Below the pieces are notes generated by a model. That model saw only the letters and a program-made list of their open reading frames with translations, made no database searches and was not told where the DNA came from. Shown piece after piece: positions 41,382-49,208 of a DNA stretch of 64,000 bases; the stretch's first letter is position 1; every line of letters begins with the position of its first letter. The DNA comes from Anaerolineae bacterium (GTDB taxonomy: Bacteria; Chloroflexota; Anaerolineae; Promineifilales; Promineifilaceae), in contig JADLAX010000030.1 in assembly GCA_020848035.1 (NCBI GenBank), forward strand, positions 1 to 64,000, written 5' to 3'. The translations under genes were made by a program, and so were the position numbers.

Positions 41382-43640
41382 ATGCGTGAATATAAGCAAA
41401 TCGGCCGTCCCAAACCGCTGCTGGACGGCTTAGAGAAAGTGACGGGGCGTACCCGTTACGCCCCCGATTTGACCGTGCCGGGCATGCTGCATGCCCGGTT
41501 TGTCACCAGCCCCCACGCCCATGCCCAAATTGAAAATATTGATGTGTCGGCCGCTTTAGCGGTGCCGGGGGTTACGGCCGTTCTCACCGCCGCCGATCTG
41601 CCCCATATTCCCCCAACGTCGCGCAACCGCCTGCTGCTGGCCCGCGATGAGGTGATCTTTGCCGGGCAGCCGGTGGCCCTGGTGCTGGCGGAAGACCTGG
41701 GCGCGGCCCAGGATGCCGTCGACAAAGTGTGGATTGATTATGACAGTTTGCCAGCGGTAATCACCCTCGACGAAGCGCTGGCCGATGATGCGCCGCTGGT
41801 CTGGCCCGCTGGCATGCCCGGTGTGTCGGGTGATGCAGGCGCTCACGGGGCCAGCGTGGGCGGCGACAAAAGGGAGCAAAAGCCGAGCAACATCGCCGCG
41901 GAAACCAGGTTCGAGCGTGGCAATCTGGCTGAAGGGTTTGCTGCGGCCGATGTGGTGGTGGAACGGCCGTTTACCACCGCCATGGTGCATCAAAGCTATC
42001 TCGAAACGTTTGCCATGCTCGTCCAGCCAGACCCGCTGGGACCGGGCGCCACCGTTTGGACCAGCACCCAGGCCCCCTTTATTGTGCGTGAAGAGGTGGC
42101 TGACGTGCTGGGGGTGGAAGAAACGGCCGTGCGCGTCATTCCCACGCCGGTGGGTGGGGCGTTTGGGGCCAAATTTCTGCTGCTTGAACTGCTGGCAGCC
42201 GCAGCTGCCCAGGCGGTCAACCGCCCTGTCAAGCTGGCCCTGACACGCAGCGAAGATATGCTGACGACCAATCCCGCGCCGCCCGCCCGGTTTCACCTCA
42301 AGCTGGGCATGAAGCAGGACGGCACCATCACCGCCCTGAAAGCAGATGTGATGGTTGATGCTGGCTGCTACCCCAGCGAGCACGACATTGCCGCCTTTTT
42401 GCTGGGCAGCCTGTACCAGATTCCCCACCTGCAAGTTTGTTACACCGAGGTGCTGACCCACAAAATTTCCACGGGTGCTTACCGCGCCCCTGGGGCACCA
42501 CAAGCCGCTTTTGTCCTGGAAAGCATGATCGATGAAGCGGCACACCAGTTGAATCTGGACCCGCTGACGGTGCGGCTGCAAAACGCCAGCCAGCCGGGTG
42601 AGCCGATGGCCCACGGCAAGCCCTGGGCCACTATGGGCATGACGGAGGTGCTGCAAACGCTGCAAAATCATCCTGCCTGGCAAAATCGGGCCGAGGCGCG
42701 GGCCAAAGGACGCGGCGTAGGCATCGCCGTTGGTGGTTGGCCGGGCGGCATTGAGCCAACGGCCGCTTCTTGCCAGCTGCATCGTGATGGCACGCTGCAT
42801 GTGCACGTTGGCTCAGTAGACCTGACCGGGACGACGGCGGGTTTTGCCCTCATGGCGGCCGAGGCGTTTGGCGTGGCGCCGGACAAGGTGCGCGTCATCA
42901 GCGGCGACACGGCCACGGCGCTTTTTGCCGGGTCGACGGGGGGCAGCAAGATTACCTACATGGTGGGGCCGTCGGTGATCAAGGCGGCACTGGAGGCGCG
43001 CCAGCAGGTGATGGAGATCGCCGCCAATGAGCTGGAGGCGGATGTGGCGGACATGGAGGTGGTCGACGGCCGGGTACAGGTTAAAGGGGTGCCGGATCGG
43101 GCCATCCAGCTGGCCGAGATTGCCCAGAAGACGATGAGCTTTGGTGGCAAATATGCGCCGGTGGTGGGCAACGGCCGTCACGCCAACACCAAAAGTTCGC
43201 CCAGCTTTGCCGCCCAGCTGGCCGAGGTTTCCGTCGATGAAGAGACGGGCGAGGTGACAGTTCATAAGCTGGTAGTGGTGCAGGACGTCGGCCAGGTGAT
43301 TAACCCGCTGACGTTGGAAGGGCAAATCATGGGCGGGGCGATGCAGGGGCTGGGCTGGGCGCTGTACGAGCAGATGGCCCACGACGAATACGGCACGCCG
43401 CTCACCGGGTCGTGGATGGATTACAACGTGCCGCATTTTATCCATGCCGTGCCAGAGTTTGAGGCGGTGTTTGTTGAAGTGCCAACGGAGCATGGTCCTT
43501 TTGGCGCGCGCGGCGCCGGTGAACCGCCGATCATCGCTACGGCGGCGGCCGTAGGCAACGCCATCGCCGATGCTACCCAGGCCCGCCTGACCGATTTACC
43601 CATGACCGCCCCCAGGGTTATCGCGGCCCTCAAAGGATAA
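41382..43640 (+). CDS. Molybdenum hydroxylase large subunit (xanthine dehydrogenase family)
   Basis: 752 residues. The aldehyde oxidase/xanthine dehydrogenase a/b hammerhead domain (about 15-125) precedes the molybdopterin-binding domains. Motifs: HQSYLETFAMLVQP, VGGAFGAKFLLLELLAA, TGAYRAPGAPQAAFVLESMID and, near the end, GARGAGEPPI with the catalytic Glu. It oxidises an aldehyde, purine or similar substrate at a Mo centre. Such enzymes normally need FAD and [2Fe-2S] subunits; neither is adjacent. Upstream is a sigma/anti-sigma pair, downstream a TSUP transporter. Substrate unknown. Confidence 0.92.
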   Translation: MREYKQIGRPKPLLDGLEKVTGRTRYAPDLTVPGMLHARFVTSPHAHAQIENIDVSAALAVPGVTAVLTAADLPHIPPTSRNRLLLARDEVIFAGQPVALVLAEDLGAAQDAVDKVWIDYDSLPAVITLDEALADDAPLVWPAGMPGVSGDAGAHGASVGGDKREQKPSNIAAETRFERGNLAEGFAAADVVVERPFTTAMVHQSYLETFAMLVQPDPLGPGATVWTSTQAPFIVREEVADVLGVEETAVRVIPTPVGGAFGAKFLLLELLAAAAAQAVNRPVKLALTRSEDMLTTNPAPPARFHLKLGMKQDGTITALKADVMVDAGCYPSEHDIAAFLLGSLYQIPHLQVCYTEVLTHKISTGAYRAPGAPQAAFVLESMIDEAAHQLNLDPLTVRLQNASQPGEPMAHGKPWATMGMTEVLQTLQNHPAWQNRAEARAKGRGVGIAVGGWPGGIEPTAASCQLHRDGTLHVHVGSVDLTGTTAGFALMAAEAFGVAPDKVRVISGDTATALFAGSTGGSKITYMVGPSVIKAALEARQQVMEIAANELEADVADMEVVDGRVQVKGVPDRAIQLAEIAQKTMSFGGKYAPVVGNGRHANTKSSPSFAAQLAEVSVDEETGEVTVHKLVVVQDVGQVINPLTLEGQIMGGAMQGLGWALYEQMAHDEYGTPLTGSWMDYNVPHFIHAVPEFEAVFVEVPTEHGPFGARGAGEPPIIATAAAVGNAIADATQARLTDLPMTAPRVIAALKG

Positions 43641-43652
43641 ACAACCTGTGAT

Positions 43653-43703
43653 GCGTGAAACGTGAAACGTGATGCCTTTCTAATCACGTTTCACGTTTCA
43701 CGC
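43653..43703. repeat. Hairpin repeat B
   Basis: GCGTGAAACGTGAAACGTGA and TCACGTTTCACGTTTCACGC form a perfect 20-bp stem with an 11-base loop. It lies after the molybdenum enzyme. Confidence 0.9.
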
Positions 43704-43749
43704 AAAATCGCCCACAATCACAAAGACGCATATTTCTCTGTGCATCTCT

Positions 43750-44559
43750 ATGTTCCCTCCTATGCCTGCACTGCTGCAAATTCCTGATTATCCACTTGAG
43801 TTTTGGTTGGCGGCGGTGGTTACGGCCGTTCTCATTGGTATCTCTAAAGCCGGGTTTGGCGGCGGGCCGGGGGTGATTGCCACGCCGCTGCTCTCGCTGG
43901 TGATTCCGGTGCCGGAAGCGGCGGCGCTGCTGCTGCCCATTCTGCTGGTGGCCGATGTGTTTGCCGTGCGCCACTACTACAACCAGGTCGATGCACCCAA
44001 TCTGCGGGCGGTGCTGCCCTGGGCGCTGCTGGGCATTGGGCTGGGGGCGCTCTTTTTCCGCCAGTTTAGCGACCAGGAGCGGGTGCTGGAGCTGGGGATT
44101 GGCCTCATTGCCCTGGGCTTTGTGCTGTATCAGACGGTGCGTGGGCGGCTTTTGCAGGTGGTGGGGCAGAAACGGCCGTCCCTCCTCACCGCCGCTTTGT
44201 TGGGCACCACCTCTGGCTTTACCTCCACCCTGGCCCACGTCGGCGGCCCGCCGATGATGATTTACCTGCTGCCGCAAAAGCTGCCGCGGAATTTGTTTGT
44301 GGGGACAACGGCCGTCTTTTTCTTCATCGTTAACCTGGTCAAGCTGATTCCCTACTACCTCCTGGGTTTGCTGGTTGTGGGCAACCTCACCGTCACTTTG
44401 GTGCTGCTGCCGATGCTGTGGCTGGGCACACGGCTGGGCGTCTGGCTCAACCAGCGGGTGAGCGAGCGGTGGTTCAATAGGGTGCTTTACGTCATCCTGG
44501 TGCTGGTCAGCCTCCAGCTCATCCTGGACCGTAGTCTGGTAAGCTTGTTATTTTCTTGA
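43750..44559 (+). CDS. TSUP (TauE/SafE) family membrane transporter
   Basis: 269 residues with about eight membrane helices. Both family signatures are visible: GISKAGFGGGPGVIATPLLSLVIP near the N-terminus and TSGFTSTLAHVGGPPMMIYLLPQKLP in the second half. TSUP proteins export or import organosulfonates, sulfite or other anions. The start is uncertain (ATG 43750 or 43762), without a clear ribosome site. Between two B-type hairpins. Confidence 0.92.
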   Translation: MFPPMPALLQIPDYPLEFWLAAVVTAVLIGISKAGFGGGPGVIATPLLSLVIPVPEAAALLLPILLVADVFAVRHYYNQVDAPNLRAVLPWALLGIGLGALFFRQFSDQERVLELGIGLIALGFVLYQTVRGRLLQVVGQKRPSLLTAALLGTTSGFTSTLAHVGGPPMMIYLLPQKLPRNLFVGTTAVFFFIVNLVKLIPYYLLGLLVVGNLTVTLVLLPMLWLGTRLGVWLNQRVSERWFNRVLYVILVLVSLQLILDRSLVSLLFS

Positions 44560-44617
44560 GTGAAGCGTGAAACGTGAAACGTGAAAATCCCAATCACGTT
44601 TCACGCTTCACGTTTCA
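44560..44617. repeat. Hairpin repeat B
   Basis: GTGAAGCGTGAAACGTGAAA and the complement ATCACGTTTCACGCTTCACG lie about 10 bases apart. It begins right at the TSUP stop and may end that transcript. Confidence 0.85.
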
Positions 44618-44644
44618 TCAAACACCTTTACGCTCAAAAATAGG

Positions 44645-44650
44645 TATAAT
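44645..44650 (+). promoter_or_regulatory. -10 box of the HAD gene, possibly leaderless
   Basis: TATAAT ends 7 bases before the ATG at 44658, so transcription would start at or within a base or two of the start codon. No ribosome site is present. Confidence 0.6.
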
Positions 44651-44657
44651 TCGCCTC

Positions 44658-45323
44658 ATGATTCGTGCATTAATTTTTGACTTTGACGGTTTGATTTTTG
44701 ATTCGGAAACCCCCGATTTTGTCTCCTGGCAGGAAACATACACCGCCCACGGTGTTGAGCTGGCGCGCGAGGTGTGGAATGCTTATATCGGCACCATCAC
44801 CTTTGATCCATATCAGCACCTGGAAGCGTTAGTGGGACGGCCGATTGATCGGACGGCCGTTCACGCCGTGCGTAAGGCACGTGACGATGAGCTGCTGGCC
44901 GCCCAAACCATCCTGCCCGGCGTGGAAGCGTACCTGGCCCAGGCGCGGGAATTGGGGCTAAAAGTGGCCATCGCCTCCAGCTCTGATCATGACTGGGTAG
45001 ATGGCCATTTGCAGCGGCTGGGGCTGTTTGACCAGTTTGAGCAGATTCATTGCTCCGACGACGTGGGCGGGGTGGGCAAGCCCGATCCGGCGGTTTACCG
45101 CGCGGCGGTGACCGCCTTGGGCGTGGCCCCCCACGAGGCGCTGGCGTTGGAAGATTCGCCCAACGGGGTGCGAGCGGCCAGGGCGGCGGGGGTGTGGTGT
45201 ACGGCCGTTCCCAACCAGATGACCCGCGATCTCAACTTTGACCACGCCGACTACCGCCTGACGGCGCTTACCGACATGCCGCTGCGCCAGCTCATCGCTG
45301 AGGTGACCCGTGCAAGCCGCTAA
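44658..45323 (+). CDS. HAD-superfamily hydrolase (beta-phosphoglucomutase-like)
   Basis: 221 residues. Motif I IFDFDGLIFDSE with the nucleophile Asp, motif II VAIASSS, motif III Lys in GVGKPDPAVY, and motif IV ALEDSPNGV. The helical cap between motifs I and II places it with the PGMB/GPH-like phosphatases. It acts on a small phosphorylated metabolite; which is unknown. It appears to be translated from a leaderless mRNA. The last 14 bases overlap the next gene. Confidence 0.92.
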   Translation: MIRALIFDFDGLIFDSETPDFVSWQETYTAHGVELAREVWNAYIGTITFDPYQHLEALVGRPIDRTAVHAVRKARDDELLAAQTILPGVEAYLAQARELGLKVAIASSSDHDWVDGHLQRLGLFDQFEQIHCSDDVGGVGKPDPAVYRAAVTALGVAPHEALALEDSPNGVRAARAAGVWCTAVPNQMTRDLNFDHADYRLTALTDMPLRQLIAEVTRASR

Positions 45324-45765
45324 ACCACCCGTACCCCAGCCCGGCCTGAGCAACGCGCAAAAAATCGTGGAGTTTCACGAGGCAGTGGGCGCACCGGTAC
45401 CGCCCCAGCCCGTAGTGCCGTCGCTGGAAATTTTGCAGCTGCGGCAGAAGCTGCTGCAAGAAGAGTTTGCCGAAGCATCTGAAGAGTGGGAGAAGTTAAC
45501 GGCCGTTCGCCAATCCGGTAATCACGCCCAGCCCATCGACGTGACTGATTGGGTGCATGAGCTGGCCGACCTGCTCTACGTGACCTACGGCGCGATCCTG
45601 GCCTGCGGCGTCGATCCCGACCCGGTGTTTGCCGAGGTGCACCGCGCCAACCTGAGCAAAGCAGGTGGTCCCCGCCGCGCCGATGGCAAAATTCTCAAGC
45701 CACCTGGCTGGCAACCTGCCGACGTGCGCCGCGTAATAGAAGAGCAAAGCAGTCCAGCAGATTAA
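45310..45765 (+). CDS. MazG-like / PRA-PH family NTP pyrophosphohydrolase
   Basis: 151 residues. The all-alpha pyrophosphohydrolase fold has the metal-binding acidic pair in KLLQEEFAEASEEW and, further on, HELADLLYVTYGAILACGVD, with VHRANLSKAGGPRRADGKILKPPGW as the family's C-terminal pattern. It hydrolyses a nucleoside triphosphate (or related compound) to the monophosphate, a house-cleaning activity. The start is GTG 45310, overlapping the HAD gene by 14 bases, so coupled translation is likely. Confidence 0.88.
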   Translation: MQAAKPPVPQPGLSNAQKIVEFHEAVGAPVPPQPVVPSLEILQLRQKLLQEEFAEASEEWEKLTAVRQSGNHAQPIDVTDWVHELADLLYVTYGAILACGVDPDPVFAEVHRANLSKAGGPRRADGKILKPPGWQPADVRRVIEEQSSPAD

Positions 45766-45781
45766 GCAAATTGTAAAAGCG

Positions 45782-46393
45782 ATGTTCAACCCCAAAAATA
45801 GTGGCAAAAATGTCTATGCGGCCGTGCTGATTCTTTCTGTAGCAGCTATTTTTCTGACTGGCAGTTTGAATTCCAGCAGCGTTTGGCCGTGGTTTTGGGG
45901 TGGGCTGTTGGTAATCACCATAGGCATGCCATTGCTGTTGCTAGACATTCCGGCTAAATGGAAGCAGCTTGAAATTTTGCAGCAATGGTACGATGAAGAT
46001 TATTACGAAGCAGATCTCAAAGAGAAGAATTCCAGGTCGCTGCTTACCGTTTTGTTTGCCTTGCTTGTTATTTGGACTGGCGTCAACCGGGGCAACTTTT
46101 TGCCCTGGTTTGCGGCTGGGATGATTATCATCTTTGTCATTATGCCATTGCAGCGATTAGACAATCTATTTGTTCATGATGGAAAATTATTAGGCATTCT
46201 AAAACTATGGGACGATTTAGATGAGAAAAGCAAAATTTATCGCCATTTGTGGTTTGCTATTCCAAGGACTGTATTAGCTTTATATGCCACTAAAAATCCA
46301 TTTTTAGCCGGGTTTTACTTTATGGCGGAGGTCTGGGTTGGTATAAGCCGTTTGCAGAAATGGCGGAGGCTCCAGATTGAAGAAAAGTTGTAG
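45782..46393 (+). CDS. Membrane protein, unknown function
   Basis: 203 residues. Hydrophobic segments near 12-28, 36-55, 84-102 and 109-125, with a charged loop LEILQQWYDEDYYEADLKEKNS and a second similar loop LGILKLWDDLDEKSK, suggesting an internal duplication. The C-terminal part is amphipathic. It is less GC-rich than its neighbours and lacks ACGGCCGT. Between the MazG-like and DUF2785 genes on the same strand. Confidence 0.65.
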   Translation: MFNPKNSGKNVYAAVLILSVAAIFLTGSLNSSSVWPWFWGGLLVITIGMPLLLLDIPAKWKQLEILQQWYDEDYYEADLKEKNSRSLLTVLFALLVIWTGVNRGNFLPWFAAGMIIIFVIMPLQRLDNLFVHDGKLLGILKLWDDLDEKSKIYRHLWFAIPRTVLALYATKNPFLAGFYFMAEVWVGISRLQKWRRLQIEEKL

Positions 46394-46406
46394 GTAAACC
46401 AAAACC

Positions 46407-47288
46407 ATGCGCCTGAGTGAACGTGCCTTAAAAGATCAGCTTTACGAGATTGCCGATAATGAGTTTGCTTTGCCGGAACAGGCCAGGGCGATGCCCCGCG
46501 CCCTGGAAATGCTGCCTCACCTGGGCAGCCCGGACGCTGAGCTGCGCGATGATTTGATTTACAGCACGCTGGCCACCTGGATTTTGGCCGACAAGTTTGA
46601 AGAAGACGACCTCAAAACACTGCTGCGCCAGATGCTGACGGCCGAGCATCTGTTTTTTAAGCTGGGCGAAGTGGATACCGATTCTGTGTTTATGCGCAGC
46701 TTTTCCATGCTCATCATTCCGTTGATTTTGAGCTGGCACCGGCAACGGCCGTTCCTCATGCCCTATGAACTGCGCGAAGTCAAGGTGAAACTGCTGGACT
46801 ACCTGGAAAAAGAGCAGGATTTGCGCGGCTTTGTGTTGGATGAAGACGAAGCGGGTGAGCCAAAAGGGTGGGCCCACGCCATCGCCCACACCGCCGATGC
46901 CCTGGACGACCTGGTGCGCTGCAAGGAGATGGGCAGCGAAGAGCTGGTGGAAATCCTCAATGCCATCCGGCAAAAGGCGGCCGAATCGAAGCTGGTGTTT
47001 GTGCACCTGGAGGATGAGCGGCTGGTGACGCCCGTCATTGCCGTTTTGGGGCGCAAGGTGCTGACCCCGCCCGATGTGCAGAGCTGGCTGGCCGGGTTTG
47101 TGCCCCTGGCCCAGCAAAAAGAGCCGTTCCCCGACTGTTACCGCCAGGCGCAAAACGTGAAGAATTTTCTGCGCAGCCTTTACTTTCGGGCGCGCCAGCC
47201 GGATACGGCCGTACTCATCGGCGAAAACAGCGCCAACGCCCTGGCCGAGCTGGTCAACAAAACCCTGCAAACCATCGCCCTGTTCTGA
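46407..47288 (+). CDS. DUF2785 family protein
   Basis: 293 residues, all-alpha. The segment EKEQDLRGFVLDEDEAGEPKGWAHAIAHTADALDDLV-type pattern (RG..GWAHA.AH.AD.L) is the signature of DUF2785, a family of unknown function found in Firmicutes and Chloroflexota. No membrane segments, no signal peptide. Ribosome site not evident. It follows the unknown membrane protein by 13 bases and may be co-transcribed. Confidence 0.82.
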   Translation: MRLSERALKDQLYEIADNEFALPEQARAMPRALEMLPHLGSPDAELRDDLIYSTLATWILADKFEEDDLKTLLRQMLTAEHLFFKLGEVDTDSVFMRSFSMLIIPLILSWHRQRPFLMPYELREVKVKLLDYLEKEQDLRGFVLDEDEAGEPKGWAHAIAHTADALDDLVRCKEMGSEELVEILNAIRQKAAESKLVFVHLEDERLVTPVIAVLGRKVLTPPDVQSWLAGFVPLAQQKEPFPDCYRQAQNVKNFLRSLYFRARQPDTAVLIGENSANALAELVNKTLQTIALF

Positions 47289-47294
47289 AGAAGT

Positions 47295-47358
47295 GGGACA
47301 CAGCGGCAAAAGCGGAACACAGAGTTTCACAGAGAAACTCAGAGAAGCACAGAGAGGG
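47295..47358. repeat. Repeat C (ACACAGAG type), one arm
   Basis: CACAGAGTTTCACAGAGAAA and AGCACAGAGAGG follow the DUF2785 stop. Only the CACAGAG arm is clear here; the complementary arm is missing. Confidence 0.6.
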
Positions 47359-47372
47359 GAGAAAAATCTGTA

Positions 47373-48005
47373 TCATCTGCGCAATCTGGGGCTAAACTCT
47401 TCGCGGGCGGCAATGAACCAGGGATGCACATAGCGCAGGGTGTCGCGCTGCTGCCAGAGGTGGTTCAGGTAAACCTGGCAGGCGTCGTCGATACTTTGAG
47501 ATACGGCCGTACCCAATTCCTCCAAATACGGCGGCTCCCCCGGCTGGTCCCACTGAATCTTGTCGGCCACAAACACGATCTTGTCCAACAGGCTGGCCCC
47601 AGCCTTAAGCGTAGTGTGGCAGCCGATGGCGCTGAGCACGGCCGTTTCCGCCACACCAAACACCGCTTGCGCCACCACCACACTCAGCTTTTGGTGCAAA
47701 ATCATGGGGAATGCCGCTTCGCCGGGCAGCACGCCAATGCCCAGGGCGGCACACAGCTCCACCCGCGCCGGGTTGGGAATCACCCCGCCGATGTCGTGCA
47801 GCCAGGCGGCCGTTTCTGCCTGATCGGGGTCCGCACCAAACCGGCTAGCCAGCTGCCGGGCTTCCCGCGCCACGCGGGCCACGTGCCCGGCCACTCTGGG
47901 CAGATGATGGTGGATGAGAACGGCCGTAACGTCCGATCCTAAGTTGCCCGTTAAGGATATTGGTTCAAAATAAGGTTTCAAGTGATGATTCATGCTGCCA
48001 AGCAT
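47373..48005 (-). CDS. HD-domain phosphohydrolase, YqeK-like
   Basis: 210 residues. The metal-binding HD motif is AWLHDIGG, with an upstream His in LPRVAGHVARVA and downstream IGCHTTLKAG and LLDKIVFVADKI. This is the arrangement of YqeK, a symmetrical Ap4A hydrolase. No nadD-type or ribosome silencing factor genes are near, unlike the usual YqeK neighbourhood. The start is uncertain (48005 or 47993). The call at family level is firm; the exact substrate is not. Confidence 0.83.
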   Translation of the reverse strand: MLGSMNHHLKPYFEPISLTGNLGSDVTAVLIHHHLPRVAGHVARVAREARQLASRFGADPDQAETAAWLHDIGGVIPNPARVELCAALGIGVLPGEAAFPMILHQKLSVVVAQAVFGVAETAVLSAIGCHTTLKAGASLLDKIVFVADKIQWDQPGEPPYLEELGTAVSQSIDDACQVYLNHLWQQRDTLRYVHPWFIAAREEFSPRLRR

Positions 48006-48066
48006 AGCATCGACTCGGGAAAACTATGAACCTTGACGTAACTGAAAAATAGAAGTGGAGACCTTT

Positions 48067-49116
48067 ATGCGACAAAAATTCCCCTATTTCCTCTGGCTGC
48101 TGCTGCTCACGCTTCTCGCTGGCTGCGGCTTGTGGGACAGCGACATCGCCGAGAGCCCGGATGCCAGCAGTGACGAAACGGCCGTTACCGAGCCAGAAGA
48201 ACTAACCTATACCGGTGATGCGCCCAGCGATGGCAAAGGCAACGTTTTTGGCGAAATTCGCTGGAACGGCAGCGGCGTGCCCGATCTGGAAGTGGCTCTA
48301 TGTGGCGAATTTTCCACCTTCAGCGGCTGCGGTGGCACCCCCCTCACCACCACCACCGATGAAAACGGCCAGTACCTCTTCAAAGATGTCGCTCCTGGCG
48401 TCTACGCCCTTTCGGTGAAGGTGTTTGACACCGACGACTGGCTCTACATTTCCAATGGCATCTTCAGTTCCATAGATTTTGAAGTGAACGCGGGCAAAAC
48501 GCTGACGATTGGCTACCAGGACATCTTTAAGCTGGATCTCAAGCTGCTGGAGCCAATCGACGCCTCGACGGTGGCGGGCGAAAAGGTGCTGCTCGACTGG
48601 CACGAATACGAGAATCCCCAGGCGGCCTATTACAAAGTGTCGCTCTACCCGGACGAGGGAGACGCCGTCGTGTTTGATCGCCGGGTTGAAGAGTCCTCTT
48701 TTGCGGTGGATTTGCTGCCGGTGAGCTGTGGCTACCGCTGGTCGGTTGAGGCGTACAACGCGGATCGTATCAAAATTAGCGAATCGCCGGAGCCGTTTAC
48801 CTTTGTGGTAGACAGCCTGCCGGGTTCGTGCCAGCTGGCCATCCAGGAACCGGCCGACGGCGCGGAAATTCGCGGGGACAACATTCTGTTGGACTGGGCC
48901 GACAGCCCGTTGGCGGCCAGCTACAAAATCCTCATGTGGAACGACGATGACCCCGACCGCACCAACGTGCTGGATTTCTTTGAAGTCAACGAGTCCAGCT
49001 ACACAATCCCCGGCCTGCTTACCCCGGCTCGTTACGTCTGGTCCGTCTCCGCCTACGACCAGGCTGGCAACAAAATCGGCGCGACGGAGATTTATGATTT
49101 TGTGGTACGGCCGTAA
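48067..49116 (+). CDS. Lipoprotein with carboxypeptidase-regulatory-like and Fn3-like domains
   Basis: 349 residues. The signal peptide ends in the lipobox LLAGC, so Cys is lipid-modified and the protein is anchored outside. A region of about 60-150 (NVFGEIRWNGSGVPDLEVAL, TTDENGQYLFKDVAPGVYALSV) is a Cna-B/carboxypeptidase-regulatory-like beta-sandwich. Two Fn3-like repeats follow, each with LLDWHEYENPQAAYYKVSLY-like or LLDWADSPLAASYKILMW text. Probably binds carbohydrate or protein at the surface. Start at 48067: GGAG 6 bases upstream. The stop lies in an ACGGCCGT copy. Confidence 0.85.
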   Translation: MRQKFPYFLWLLLLTLLAGCGLWDSDIAESPDASSDETAVTEPEELTYTGDAPSDGKGNVFGEIRWNGSGVPDLEVALCGEFSTFSGCGGTPLTTTTDENGQYLFKDVAPGVYALSVKVFDTDDWLYISNGIFSSIDFEVNAGKTLTIGYQDIFKLDLKLLEPIDASTVAGEKVLLDWHEYENPQAAYYKVSLYPDEGDAVVFDRRVEESSFAVDLLPVSCGYRWSVEAYNADRIKISESPEPFTFVVDSLPGSCQLAIQEPADGAEIRGDNILLDWADSPLAASYKILMWNDDDPDRTNVLDFFEVNESSYTIPGLLTPARYVWSVSAYDQAGNKIGATEIYDFVVRP

Positions 49117-49120
49117 ATAT

Positions 49121-49203
49121 TCACCCGCACCCCAACCCTCTCCCTCGCAGGGAGAGGGTGCCCAATTCCCTCCCCCTCGCAGGGGGAGGGCCAGGGTGGG
49201 GGT
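49121..49203. repeat. Hairpin repeat E (CCCTCTCCC type)
   Basis: CCCAACCCTCTCCCT and AGGGAGAGGG, then TCCCTCCCCCTCGC and GCAGGGGGAGGG. It lies between the convergent lipoprotein and protease genes. Confidence 0.85.
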
Positions 49204-49208
49204 CAATC

